A DNA stretch of 64,000 nucleotides from Galeopsis tetrahit. Taxonomy: Eukaryota > Streptophyta > Magnoliopsida > Lamiales > Lamiaceae. The notes beneath the pieces are model-generated. The model did not search any database, was not told the origin of the DNA, and saw only the letters and a list, made by a program, of their open reading frames with translations. The stretch is taken from positions 33,315,994-33,379,993 of the forward strand of contig OY776133.1 of NCBI GenBank assembly GCA_963675135.1, written 5' to 3'. The position numbers and the translations under genes were made by a program. This document shows, piece by piece, positions 47,540 to 59,101 of the stretch (position 1 is the stretch's first letter; each line of letters starts with the position of its first letter).

Positions 47540-48151
47540 TTTTCGATTAATAAGCTTTCTCAATTTCTTAACTCACCGACACAAAATCATTGGTCAGCCT
47601 GTAAACGTTTACTCCGATATCTAAAGGGTTCACTAATAGATGGTCTACTCTTCTTTCCTGTTTGTGATTTCAGGATTAATGGTTTTGCAGATGAGGACTA
47701 TGCCTCTAGTTTGGACGATCGTCGGAGTACATCCAGTTTCTGCTTGAAACTTGGGGATAACATGATTTCTTGGTGCTCAAAGAAGCAGTAGGTGGTGGCG
47801 AGAAGCAGTACGAAGACTAAATATCGTGCACTTGCTACGACGAATATTCTTTGGGTGATGTCGCTTTTTCGTGAACTCAACATTCCGCTGCAAACTCCCT
47901 CGTACCTTTGGTGTGACAATCAAAGTGCAATCACTCTTGCCTTCAGCCCCGCATTCCATTCTCGGACAAAATATATTGAAGTTGATGTCCATTTCCTTTG
48001 TAGGAAATTGCAGTCTAAGCAATTGGACGTTCGGTATGTTCCCTCGGAAAACCAGCCTGCTGACCTGCTCACAAAGTCGGCCTCACCATCTTGCTTTGCC
48101 ATGCATCGTCTCATTCTTGGTATTAGTTCGGTAGGCAGTCCAGTTTCTTAG
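47540..48151 (+). pseudogene. Copia RNase H segment
   Basis: The plus strand reads NHWSACKRLLRYLKGS, GFADEDYASSLDDRRSTS, MISWCSKKQ-stop-VVARSSTKTKYRAL, LWCDNQSAITLAFSPAFHSR and KQLDVRYVPSENQPADLLTK. This is the standard C-terminal RNase H of Copia pol. One stop (Q-stop-V, about 47789) and some missing upstream residues make it non-functional. It ends seven bp before the 3' LTR. Confidence 0.9.
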
Positions 48152-48407
48152 GGGGTATATTGAAGTATATTGGAAAACACAAAACAGAGTATTCATGCGC
48201 CTCTTTAGATAGTTGAATGTAGACTAATATCAGTCAACATACATATGCTAGCTGCTCCAACTAATTCTGTTAGGGGGCAGTTGAATAGAAGATACTAGAA
48301 GAAATGCGTTTACACTTAAAAGACTATTTATACTACTCAGTGTAGTCAAAAGAATTCAAATAATTAATAAAAAAAATTATTTTATCAATTGTGAAGTGAT
48401 CTCAACA
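48150..48407 (+). repeat. Polypurine tract and Copia 3' LTR
   Basis: AGGGGG at 48150-48155 is the purine tract. The LTR itself runs 48158-48407 (250 bp) and ends CTCAACA before the AAAAT duplication. Confidence 0.9.
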
Positions 48408-48412
48408 AAAAT

Positions 48413-50370
48413 AAGTCGAAGAGATCTCCGACACAAGTACTCCAACACTCAAGTTAGAACTGATTACCTCATGAAGTGTGTGAGGAGCACTCGATCTGAG
48501 GGAGAATGCTCTTCTATTAGTTGAATTAAACCCCACATCTATTGTGAGCGTAGGCAATATATGAATGAACAAACATGCACCTTGACCACTTTAACGGTAT
48601 TTTTTTAGTGAGTGTGTGTAGAAATGTGTTATTGTGTGTTTCAGTACGTATTAATCTGTGTCTTGATCCCGAAAATGATAAGTGTAATTCGTATATGTGA
48701 GTGTTATCTCATAATCTCACATCAGCTGAGGGAGGCCAGCTGATAGGGGTAAGATAAAATGACTTAAGCCAAATCAGATGAGTTGAATGTATTCAATCAG
48801 TTGAGATGAAGTCGTTTAGAATAAGCTAGGTTGGTCAAATAAGAAGGGTTGAATCAACAGAGATGATGTCTATCAGCGAAGTTAATCTTTTGACCAAGAT
48901 CAGAGGAGTTGTATCAGATGAGGGGAGTCATCTGATTTCAAGACAAGTCTTCTGAGAGACTATTACAGTCAGTTTCAACTAACAAGGAAGTTAACTGTCA
49001 TTCAGTTTGGGCAATAACTAAGCACATGGGTTGTTACAAACGGTTGAAACAGATTAACCACTCAACTGCTACGTAACTGCTGCAATCACCATGATAGTAT
49101 ACATGCTCGTGTAATTGAACATTGTAAGGTTTCAAGCTAGTACGAGCATTCGTCTTAGAGTTGTGTGAGTTCACGAGTGAAGTGAAGATAAGTTCCTATT
49201 CTGAGTGAATAAGTGTGTAAACATTCTTGATCAATCAAAGTTGAAGCCGCCTGGTCCAGTGGATGTAGATCACATTGATCGAACTACTTAAATCTCTTGT
49301 GTGCTGTTTTACTTGTTGATTGCTTTTCAGAATTACTATCTTAGTATTGAGTTATCATCTCTTCTGATTTCTACTTGGTTTGAGACGTCACATCCAGTAA
49401 ACTTCTTGAAAGTATATAATCATGGGAAGGGTCATTTTAGTTTTAGTTTCAGAAACACTATTGTTTTAATTTTTCTAGTCAGCTAAAAGTTTTTAATGAC
49501 AAAAATTAAGAACTCAATAATGACTGGAACTATCATTAAAAATCACTTTTAATAGTGACCGTCTCCCCTTACCATTAAAACTCAATTTTTTTTTATATAA
49601 TGAGAGAATTTTATCATTGAACTCAATTTTTTTTTATTGTGACTGTCTCCCCTTATCTCTTCATTAACAACTTCTTGGTTTATCTCCCACATTGACCATT
49701 TCAAATCATTGGTCTCTATCTCTATCTCGTCTTCAAGCCTCAGGCTCAACTTAGCTTCGAGAAAATGGAAAATGGGAAATATTCACGTAAATTCCATATT
49801 CCCTTCTCCGAGTCAAACTGTTCGCATAAATCTCGGATTTCGTGGGTTTCAATCTTCCTAGACCTCCAAGAGCTCGAGCTCTTATAAATATAAACTCCAA
49901 TTATTCGGATTCTGGCCTATACAACCCATCTAAAAAGATGGAAGATCTAAGAAGACTTTATTTCAAGCAGTCTCTTTCAAATATCCGGCCCAATTTTGGT
50001 GAATTAAGCCTAATACTACGTACCCCAGAATCCTTATCATAAAAATATAATTACCCATAAATCCCTCCACATTCCACGTGTCATTAATTTTTATATATAA
50101 AAAAAAATTGAAACTCCCCATAAATCAATTGGACTAATACTTAAAAACAAAATACCTATAATTCATATTGTGGAAACAATTATAAAAAATATAAGGCATG
50201 AATGAATAAACGGCAAATAGTCCTGGCCTACTGCTACTATTACTAATTACTTCAAACAGCTGGATGGCTCGATGAGACCGGAAGCCGAGCCGGCAGCGTT
50301 GGAACAGGATGCTCGGGCGGGTCGACCACACCACTCCTTGGTGCCTTGATCCATAGGATATCAGAGTTCT
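48413..50370. other. Retroelement-like remnant and spacer
   Basis: The segment of about 48700-49470 reads like an LTR remnant in plus orientation: repeated CAGCTGA/CATCAGATGA phrases and a segment resembling LTR leader sequence around GCCGCCTGGTCCAGTGGATG. I cannot place its ends. From 49500 to 50370 I see repeated TTAATAGTGACCGTCTCCCC-type phrases and no gene. Confidence 0.4.
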
Positions 50371-51550
50371 AGTACTCTCTTCTCAACTAAAAATTGAATT
50401 GTTCTTCTCTCAACAGTCAATTCCTACCACTTCTACTACAACAATCTTCTATCTCTCTTTTGGAAAGGGATAAGGGTTGATGTTGGTTCCAACTAGGTTG
50501 AGATATCCTTTACAATGAGCTCAATGTATAAGTATAGGATATCTCTCTAAGCTTTTTATGGATATACAATGAAGAATGGCTTAGAAGAAGTGTTTGGAGA
50601 ATAAGAATGTCTCTTGAAAGCTTTGGAAGGCTTTGAGCTTGTAGTTTCCTCTAGATTGCAGGATAGTTGGACACTTTTAAATGGTCTCCACACTTCTGTA
50701 TTTATAGAAAAATTTGAGGATTTGCCCGTTGGAAAGACAACCTCAATTGTCTATATTTGTCTTCCTTGACCTCTGCAGCTGGAAGACAGTTTCTTGATAG
50801 TGACTTGTCCTTAATTTGGGAAGTAAACGACTGTGAGCATTTTGTCTTGACTTTGAAGCACTCTTCCCAATGTCTGACTTCAAGATTCACTTGATCAAAC
50901 ATGGACATCACTTCTGATGATTGATCTTATGATGAGGACAACATTCCTTATCACTTGGACAGTTCTACTTATTTAAATCAGCAGACTTGCTTATCAGCAA
51001 TGTTGGCTTTGCTCTTCAGATGACTTGGCTCTTTCTCTTTCCACGAATATATCTTGATGGTCTTTGAGCATCCATGACTTTAGATCAGTAGCCTTGACCT
51101 TATCAGCACAGTTGGGCTTGTTTTGAAACTGTTCTGGTTCAAGTGTGTTGAGACAACTCTGTTGTTCAAACCTTCTGAGTTTTGACATATACATCAGTAG
51201 ACTTAATCTTGATGATGCATTCAATTCACTTGATCTTTAGATAGGTTGCTTCATTACTGAGCTGACTCGATCAACACAGTTGTCCATTGAGCACATTCAT
51301 CAGACTTAAGGTCAATTTGATTTTGAGCCTTGAGGGGACTTGATTCTTGTGATCTTCTAGGCATGTGTTCCCCCTCAACTTGTGCTTCTAATATACTAAG
51401 AGCTGCCTAACATTTCAGCTTCTCAACTAGCCTTAACCTACATGTTCTAACATTCCTAGAACATGTTCATTCAATACTTGACTTAACTATTTGACATGTT
51501 TTAAGGGGGTTTTGGTATCTTAATCAAAACTTCTCATTTTATTCCCAACA
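50370..51550 (-). repeat. Truncated LTR (minus), same family as the one at 60771-62176
   Basis: On the minus strand it begins TGTTGGGAATAAAATG at 51550, like TGTTGGGATATGG of the 62176 LTR. Both share ACCAAAACCC close to the start, a CTATAAATA promoter box (about 50697-50706 here) and GGATATC...ATTGTAAAGGATATC phrases. The distal end is lost near 50370. No internal region is attached, so it is a solo or truncated LTR. Confidence 0.65.
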
Positions 51551-51589
51551 ATTATTTATGTAATATTTAAGGATTTGTAATGAGATTTT

Positions 51590-51860
51590 ATTGTGTGGGA
51601 TTTGTGATGAGGTTCTAATCTATTATGTGGGATTTGTTTGATTATGAACTTGAATTTATGTGGGATTTGTAATGAGATTATATTATGTGTGTGATTTGAA
51701 TTTATTATGTAGAATTTGTTATGTAGGATTTTATGGATGAACTTTTATTATGTAGAATTTATTATGTAGAATTTGTTAGGTAGAATTCTTAGAATTTGTT
51801 ATGTAGAATTATGTGGATGAACTTTTATTATGTAGAATTCTTCTGATATTGCAGATTCTG
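51590..51860. repeat. Degenerate short tandem repeat (TTATGTRGRATTTG)
   Basis: About twelve imperfect copies of TTATGTAGAATTTG / TTATGTGGGATTTGT are read directly. Confidence 0.8.
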
Positions 51861-51934
51861 TGGCTGAACTTTAGAATTGAATTTTTTAAAATGTTTATTT
51901 GTTTAAATATATATTTTTTTAATTTTAGGCAGAA

Positions 51935-52095
51935 AAAATTTGGTTCGAACCGAACCGAACCAACCGAATTGTAATTCGGTTCGATTTTTATATAATTTCG
52001 GTTCGGTTCATTTTTTAAAAACTTCGGTTATTTCGGTTCGGTTGAAAAAAGGTCAGAACCGAACCGAACTGACCGAATGCCCACCCCTACTCAAT
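51935..52095. mobile_element. hAT MITE remnant, right end
   Basis: Dense CGGTTCGGTT/AACCGAACCG repeats lead into GAATGCCCACCCCTA, the inverted form of the TAGGGGTGGGCA hAT end. No matching left end was found. The adjacent 52140-52550 segment, with CCGTAATCGG / CAAACCGTCCG motifs and ending TCTGCCCCTA, looks like a second relative. Confidence 0.5.
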
Positions 52096-52779
52096 ATAGT
52101 AAAGTCTAGGAAACAGTACCTTAAGGTATCTGCCCTAGACATGCTCAACAGTTAGAAACCTACAATTACTGTTTGGAAAAAATCTAATCGAAATCGAGCC
52201 GGTTACGATTTTTAACTGTCGGTTTGGACAATTTTTTTTTTGCTTGTTTTCACCCCGTTTATGCTCGTTTTAACTTTTTTAAATACAATATTAGAATTTA
52301 GTAAAAATTGTACAACTTAAATTTATACTTAGAACATAGACTAATTGTGTATAATTTTATTTAAAAATAAAATAAAAGAATAGTATGTAATAAAAAAAAC
52401 TTCAAAATTGACGATTTTGAAAATTCGTAACCATAACTGAACCGTCATTTTACAGTTATGATTCAATTTTTTAACCGTAATCGGCGGCTACAAACCGTCC
52501 GATTCATCCAGTTACAGTTTCGATTTGTTCATGTCTAATCTGCCCCTACCCAATTATCCTCCCAGAAACCTCGTGTTATTACCATTACAAACGACCAAAG
52601 AACAATTATAAAAAAATCACACGTTTGAACCAACAAATTTCGCTAAGCTATCCCACCAATATTGAGATCAAAATTTAGGATATTCACCTTCTAATGTGTA
52701 TTTCTCGACACACTCACTAAACGACCCATACCTGGAAGAAAGAATTTACAACCACAAGTTATTACATTTTTTCAAAAGT

Positions 52780-53771
52780 TGATTTTTTTAATAAAATTTT
52801 AATATTTTAAAAATGATTTAATATAATGTATATGCATGTTTGAGAGTTATTTAATAAATTAAATAAGAGCGTCAATGCTAAGGAAGCTCCTTTAATTTCT
52901 CTAGGGTGGGCCCCAAGTCTGACTTGTGTAGAAAGCAGGAAAGAAGGGAAAGGACGTCGTTGCTAACTACGCCTTTTTCTCCATATATTTTTAATTTAAT
53001 TATTTTTTTATTTCCATAAAATCTGTGCACCCATATTTAATTTAATTTATCTTTATCAAATATTATTAAATCATTTTAATCTTAATATTCTATATTTTAT
53101 AGATTATAATGGGATACTCATAATCTTAATATTTTTATATTTGTAAGATTATAATGAGACATTTGATAAAATTTCAGTCTCCATCCTCTTCAAATTCTTT
53201 TATTTCAAAATTCTTGTGTTCTAATTTTTTTTTTTTTTTTGCGTTTCTATTCAACTTTTCCTCTTTCATTGCCGTACTTAAATTATTCTTCTTACTTTAC
53301 AAAGAATTGAATTCTTTCAGAAGTATTTCGAGGGGGTGGGGTATTAATTGTTTTATTCACTATAGTGGTTGGTAGAAATTTTAAAGTATTTGTTATTGTT
53401 TATTAAATATTTTAAAAATTATAGAGTATTAAGATTAAGACTAATAATATTTGATAAAGATAAATTAAATTTAAAAAAAAAGTTTTATGATGAAAACATT
53501 TTATTGAAATAAAAAATAATTAAATTAAATATATATGAAGAAATTAAAAGGGCGCAGTTAACAACAACGTCATTTCCCCTTAAAAGGGCGTAGTTAACAA
53601 CAACGTCCCTTCCCTTCTCTCTCATGCATGTACAAGTCAGACTTGGGCCCACCCTGAAGAAAGGAGCACAGTGAGCAACGACGCTCTTCTTGATTTTATT
53701 AAACAACTTTCAAATAGATATATTATATTACATCATTTTCAAATATTAATATTTTATTAAAAAAGCTAGCC
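52780..53771. mobile_element. Non-autonomous element with about 200-bp inverted arms (MULE type)
   Basis: The arm 52780-52980 pairs with 53550-53771. Shared phrases include TTTTTTAATAAAA, AATGATTTAATATAAT-like sequence, AAGTCTGACTTGT, GGGTGGGCCC and AACTACGCC. A 9-bp duplication TTCAAAAGT flanks it (52771-52779 and 53772-53780), fitting a MULE with long TIRs. A 33-bp phrase with AGTTAACAACAACGTC is duplicated inside the right arm. No credible protein is present. Confidence 0.82.
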
Positions 53772-53926
53772 TTCAAAAGTCTCCACCCCCACTTCCCTAA
53801 AAGAGTAAGATAAAAAAAAAAAAAAAAAAAGATATTTTAAAACCCCAACCTACCCCTACTTTTCTCTCTGCACATAATGTCCCAACTCACCAATGGTATT
53901 CTGTTCTCCTTTGAATCGCCGATGTC

Positions 53927-54780
53927 AGTGACGGACCCAGAATTTTAAAATTGGAAGTACGACCAACATTTATAAAGTAAAATACGATTACAACTACAAT
54001 TAGTTACAACTGAGTCCGACGAGTCTTCATTTTTTGAAAGCAATCTATGACATCTTCATCGGAAATTTGTAAAAACAAGTCTTTCTCAATGAAATTGATC
54101 AAGCAATCATTTAATTATTGATCACTCATACTATTTAACAATCTATTTCTGACATAAGTCATTTATGAAAATACTCTTTCCACACCTTGCAGTAGTAATT
54201 GGGAGAATCAACACCAACTTAATTAGCAAATAAATTGTTGGATAAGTCACACGTCTCTTTGTTTCTACAAGCTTCATCAAAAGGGTGCCAAGATCAAAGA
54301 AATCTCTAAATATATCATCTCTTTACATGTCTTCAATGAATATATCAAGTTGAAATGCAAGAGTTATCAAATCAATACCTGAAAATTCAAATGGATAAAA
54401 TGTGACAAATTTAAGTATTTTCTCGTTATCATAAGAAGAAAAATCATCTTGAGGACCCAAGCAAGCCATGCAGGTGAGCAACTCCATATTAACCTCATCA
54501 AATCTGTTATTGAACTTATTGAGTTGTAAATCAATTACCCCTAAAAAAACGTTAACCAAAAAATGTTGTAGATTCGTTTCTTGTTGAACAAAACGTCTTG
54601 ATCTTCCTCGAAAGATGTAAGAAGCATTCATATCGGGAACAACAATGTCATATTTAGTGTAGAATGAAGTGACATCGTTTAAGAGAGTTTTCTATCCACA
54701 ATCCCTTGAGTTTTGCAACAATTGTTTAGTTAATGAAACAAGGGTCATGGCATTTTGGCCACGTAAATAGGCCGGACGAG
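53927..54780 (-). pseudogene. Truncated hAT element with transposase C-terminal remnant
   Basis: It starts with CAGTGACGGACCCAGAATTT, the hAT end also seen at 35370. On the minus strand 54631-54323 gives RFVQQETNLQHFLVNVFLGV and NKFNNRFDEVNMELLTCMAC, matching the region before the dimerisation domain of the larger hAT (35809-36252). A decayed dimerisation region follows to about 54010, with stops and frameshifts. The 5' part of the gene and the far TIR are absent. Confidence 0.8.
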
Positions 54781-56198
54781 TCCACCTTTCCTCTCGACTT
54801 TTGGCCAGGCGGCCTACCCGGGTCGGGGTGGCCGACCCGGCCATGACCGGTTCTTACTCAAATTAACCAAGTTAACTCGGCTGACTCACCCAACTCGATC
54901 CATTTGACTCATTTTCAGGGGTTTTAGTGTTATTTTCCATTTTCTTAGGGTTTTAAGTGCAACACACATCCCAAAACCCTACCCCAAGATTATAAATACT
55001 GCCCCCATCCTAGTAAAAGTTACCCAACTTTTCTTTTTCGTCCGTCCCAATGAAAGTTTCCCATTCCTTTTTTGGAAAATTACTCCCTCTAACATTTCAT
55101 TATATTCTTCCCTCCCTCCATCATGTCACCTGTAATACATCTACTTATTTTATTATATTTTTTAAGGTCCATGCCCAAAGCTCATGGGGAGCTTTCACCA
55201 GGACGAGGGGAGTACATATTTTCAGAATTTTTGTCATTCTTCACATATCCTCCAAGCAAAACCCACACAGTTACACACACCAGAAGATGTTCTTCATCCT
55301 TTTAGTCATTTCTTGACATTCTGGAGCAAGAATTGGAACAATAACTTTGAAATTTCTTCTTCCATCATCTACATAGACTACGCTTTTCCTTCCTTTAACT
55401 TTTTATTTCTTTTTGTCATTTAATTTTGTAATAGTTAGAATATGTTGGTATTTGGCTAGAACCATTCTAGTTCTAGGGCTATGTTAACACTTTGGATGAT
55501 GTTTATGAATTAATTTCTTGTTTATTTGGTGTTTGTGTTGTTTACTCCTATTTGAATGTTTGATTTTATTTGCAAAGTATGTAATTAATGTACATAGTGA
55601 TATGTTTATCTTTTGTTAATTGAAATTGAATTGAGAAATCTTTTTCATTAATTGAAAGCAAACATTCCACCTAATTTATTGTGAAATGGAGAAATTATCA
55701 ACTATTAGGAGGTGTGTGATATCTTAGGATCCTTTCGGGGTTACATTGTGCAAGTTAGCTAGAGATACTAACTTGGAAAATAAATTTTTTACGTCCCGTA
55801 ACTTTTCAACTTTTTCAAAAATGTCCCAAAAAGTTAACCTTTTCAATTACGTCCCAAGTTTTAGCTAACTTTTCCAATTACGTCCCAAAGTCGTCCAAAG
55901 TGGCCGAAAATATCAAAACGATGTTGTTTTACCCCATGTGTGCGACACGTGTTCGGTTAAATTGGGAAAATTCGGCGATAATGCTGAGCTGGATTTAAAA
56001 ATTAAAAAAAAATCCAAAATTATTTAGAATATCCACATCATTTTTTATTTATAAAATTATATTTACTTACAAACATTAAAATCTAATATAATACTCTCTC
56101 TCATAACAAAATACCCAAAATTCTGCCTGCCCCCAAAAGTGAAAGTTGTAAACCTTAAGCATCTCAAGGATATATAATTGAAGCTCGAATTCGGTAGG
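54781..56198. other. Spacer with small repeat elements
   Basis: About 55036-55214 resembles a decayed Stowaway MITE (GTCCGTCCCAATGAAAGTTT versus inverted CTCCCCTCGTCCTGGTGAAAG). At 55790-55880 the phrase TTTCCAATTACGTCCCAA recurs three to four times in variant form. The rest (54781-55020 and 55215-55780) holds nothing I recognise. Confidence 0.4.
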
Positions 56199-56612
56199 AT
56201 GTCCCAAAGATGTGAAGTTGTTACATGTTATTATCAATGTGGAGCAATCATCGCCACCTCTTGGAAGGATGGTAATGTTGAGCGAAGGTTTTTTGGGTGT
56301 CAAAACTACCCGATAAGATTTGTGCTTCTTTTCAAATTCATTTTTTGAAGAATGATGGGTATTGTAATTTTTTTTCGTTAGATTGATCCACCATTGTGCG
56401 AGAGGGCCAAACAAATTATACCCAGTTTGTTGAAAAGAGTAAATGAACAAAGGAAAGAGATGAAAAATAAGGAGACGATTGCAGAAAATTTGAATGAAAT
56501 GACTCATTTGTTGGAGAGTCTGAACAATAGGCTCGAGGAGGAAATTCATGCATTGAAGGATGAAAATGCCAAATTGATTTGTGAGAACATGCAGGAGAAC
56601 AAAAAAAACTGA
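56199..56612 (+). pseudogene. GRF zinc-finger gene fragment
   Basis: Exon-like 56199-56320 reads MSQRCEVVTCYYQCGAIIAT, then WKDGNVERRFFGCQNYP, the Cys/Gly/Arg-Phe core of a GRF zinc finger. After an intron-like T-rich stretch ending TTCGTTAG at 56381, exon 56382-56612 reads IDPPLCERAKQIIPSLLKR. It then forms a coiled coil (LLESLNNRLEEEIHALKDEN) and stops. Residues between NYP and IDPP, including the last zinc ligand, seem lost or altered. Small GRF plus coiled-coil genes are common in plants, often linked to transposons. Likely defunct. Confidence 0.65.
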
Positions 56613-57140
56613 TTTGTCTTCCAATAGTAATTTCAAACATCTAGTGAAAGCTTCTCCTCTGTTTTGTTTATTTCTTATTTTAGTGAATATGATGTGTAAG
56701 CTGCTTAGTTTAGGTGTAGATATGGAGATGAAAAATTTAGGTTGATGTATTATGTGATGTTAGTTTGATGAATTGTGTAGTTTAATGTTACTCCGTTTTG
56801 TCTCTTTTGTGTATTAGTAAAAAATGACATCCTTGTATTGAACAAAATGACATCTTTTGTGTAGGATTTCAACTTGTATGATAGACATTGGAGACATTGC
56901 TTTGTTCTCCCTAATATTTGAAGTGGTTGGTTGCTTAGTTCTTAAGTTGTATTTTTGCAATGAATATCATTCGAAGTATCAGATCAAGATTGAACAAAAA
57001 AAATCAGACTCTTGAAAAAAAAATATTGCATCAGATCAAGATTGGTTGATTGCTGGTCTCTCTTCTTCCAATTCACAATGAAGAATCTGCAAACAAACAC
57101 ATTAATCTAGTAGTCCACCCAAGAATTGGACACTTTCTTT
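56613..57140. other. Spacer, nothing recognised
   Basis: AT-rich, with no ORF or repeat boundary I can support. Confidence 0.5.
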
Positions 57141-57144
57141 AAAT

Positions 57145-57330
57145 CCAAATCACACAAAAAACAGGCTCTTATGTTTTTGCTAATGATAAATTCACATTTA
57201 AATACTACAAATTGATTCAATATTCAAATCACACAAAAAATAAGCTCTTATGTTTCTGCTAATGATAAATTCACATTTAAATACTACAAATTGATTCAAT
57301 ATTCAAATCACATAAAAAACAAGCTTTTAT
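57145..57330. repeat. 80-bp tandem repeat
   Basis: Three units start CAAATCACA at 57145, 57225 and 57304; the third is partial. The first two are nearly identical. Confidence 0.9.
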
Positions 57331-57375
57331 ATATATAAACAATGCATGAGTTGCTTGACCATTTAGATACTACAA

Positions 57376-58290
57376 ATCTTAATACTCTATATTTGTGAGA
57401 ATATAATGGACACGTGTCACAATTCTATCACTCTACACAATCTCTCTCTTCACCAAAATCGTCTATTTCAAAATCCCTGCATTCTCAGGCATTCTGATTA
57501 AAAAATCTATTTTTCCTATTTTAATCACAAAATTATAATTCAAAAAATTTAATTATAATTATTATTTTTAATCTCTCTCCCCTTCAAATTCTTCAATTTC
57601 AATCTTAATACTCTATATTTGTGAGAATATAATGGACACGTGTCACAATTCTATCACTGTACACAATCTCTCTCTTCACCAAAATCGTTTATTTCAAAAT
57701 CCCTGCATTCTCAGGCATTTTGATTAAAAAAAATCTATTTTTCCTATTTTAATCACAAAATTATAATTCAAAAAATTTAATTATAATTATTATTTTTAAT
57801 CTCTCTCTCCTTCAAATTCTTCAATTTCAAATCTTATCTTAATCTTAATACTCTATATTTGTGAGAATATAATGGACACTGTCACAATTCTATCACTCTA
57901 CACAATCTCTCTCTTCACCAAAATCGTCTCTACATTCTCAGGCATTCTGATTAAAAAAATCTATTTTTTCTATTATAATCACAAAATTATAATTCAAAAA
58001 AATTAATTATAATTATTATTTTTAATCTCTCTCCTTCAAATTCTTCAATTTCAAAATTCCAATATTGTAAGCATTCTTATTAAAAAAAATTAATTCTCCT
58101 AATTTGTCAAATTCTTCCATTTCAAGTCTTAATCTTATCTTATCTTAATCTTAATCTTAATCTTATCTTAATCTTAATACTCTATATTTGTGAGAATATG
58201 ATGGACACGTGTCACAATTCTATCACTCTAAACGTATCTCTCTCACCAAAATCGTCTATTTCAAAATCCCTGCATTTTCAGGCATTCTGA
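57376..58290. repeat. Tandem repeat of about 226-240 bp, four copies
   Basis: Units begin AATACTCTATATTTGTGAGA at 57381, 57607, 57847 and 58186. Most carry GGACACGTGTCACAATTC (a palindromic G-box-like ACACGTGT) and CTCACCAAAATCGTCTATTT. The last interval is longer because of an inserted stretch with (ATCTTA)n at about 58130-58185. Confidence 0.92.
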
Positions 58291-58529
58291 TTAAAAAAAT
58301 GAGATTATTACCTAATAAGGTCACTTTTATAGACTATTAAACAACTAAAACATACAACTTTTAAAATTTCCTAATAAGGTCAGTTTTGTGTCAAAAAACC
58401 GTATTTGCCCTTAATATTCATATACTCCTTTAATTTATATATTTGAAATGTAATTCGAAATTTAAATTCATAATTAATTGTTATCAATTAATTCCCAAAT
58501 TATAGGGCACATTCATCCCCAAAAAAAAC

Positions 58530-58707
58530 AAAACCCTAGATCCCTCCCCCACCCCAATCGGTCGAGCTCCCTCCCCACCTTGGCCGCCACACTCACCTTG
58601 CCGCCGTCATCGCTGCCCATGACCTCCTCGCCGCCCCCTCCATGGCCACGGTCGTCGCCCCCTTCGCCATGGCTGATCTGTTCGCCGTGGACTCCATGGC
58701 CTTCTGA
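58530..58707 (+). other. GC-rich, Pro/Ala-biased open stretch of unknown origin
   Basis: Local GC is far above its surroundings. One plus frame reads as Pro/Ser-rich, another as Ala-rich (AAPSMATVVAPFAMADLFAV). It could be a captured piece of a host leader or first exon, since captured exons follow, but I recognise no family. Confidence 0.3.
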
Positions 58708-58828
58708 ATTTTCGTAGAATTAATTTGGGGCTTTTCAATCAAACCCTTGTTTCTACGATTTAGGGCTTCTGTAATTAACTTTTCCGCTTGCTATTCATCG
58801 ACAGTTTGATGAAGAACACCGAATCGAT

Positions 58829-59101
58829 TACACTGAACACCGAATCGGGAATTTTGGTTATATCAATAGCTTTAGCGGAGAATTTGGAGAAGGGTTTCAC
58901 GGCGGCGATTTGATCTAGCTCCTGGAAGTCGCCGCGGCCAGTGAGGCTCTGATCGGAGGCGCCGGAGATCATGACCATAGGCCAGGCGTTTGCGCCGGCG
59001 TTGGATAATCCGGCGAGGCCGTGGACGCATCCGGGGCCGGAGACGGTGAGGAGTACGCCGGGGCGGCCGGTGAGGTAGCCGTCGCAGGAGGCCGGGGCCA
59101 T
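58829..59101 (-). pseudogene. Captured fragment of 2-hydroxyacyl-CoA lyase (HACL)
   Basis: The minus strand reads DGYLTGRPGVLLTVSGPGC, VHGLAGLSNAGANAWPMVMI, SGASDQSLTGRGDFQELDQI and AAVKPFSKFSAKAIDITKIP, ending VFSVID. This is the thiamine-diphosphate-binding N-terminal region of plant peroxisomal 2-hydroxyacyl-CoA lyase / oxalyl-CoA decarboxylase, very close to the plant consensus. It then switches to unrelated sequence (FFIKLSMNSKRKS) and stops. No other HACL exon is nearby. The fragment is GC-rich against AT-rich flanks and lies opposite to the neighbouring EPSPS exon. Confidence 0.85.

Larger units (their letters stand above)
40920..48407. mobile_element. Copia LTR retrotransposon, internally inverted and nested
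   Basis: LTRs are 40920-41178 and 48158-48407, starting TATTGAAGTATATT and ending TCAACA, the decayed form of TGTTGA...TCAACA. A perfect 5-bp duplication AAAAT flanks it (40915-40919 and 48408-48412). A Met-tRNA-type primer site follows the left LTR and a polypurine tract precedes the right. gag, protease and integrase are missing. The reverse-transcriptase segment is on the minus strand while the RNase H segment is on the plus strand, showing an internal inversion. CACTA element 3 (41544-46776) sits inside the reverse transcriptase. Confidence 0.93.

Noticed and set aside
58478..58717. Pro/Ser-rich protein gene
   Set aside because: Base-composition-driven ORF with no domain; recorded only as a GC-rich stretch of unknown origin.
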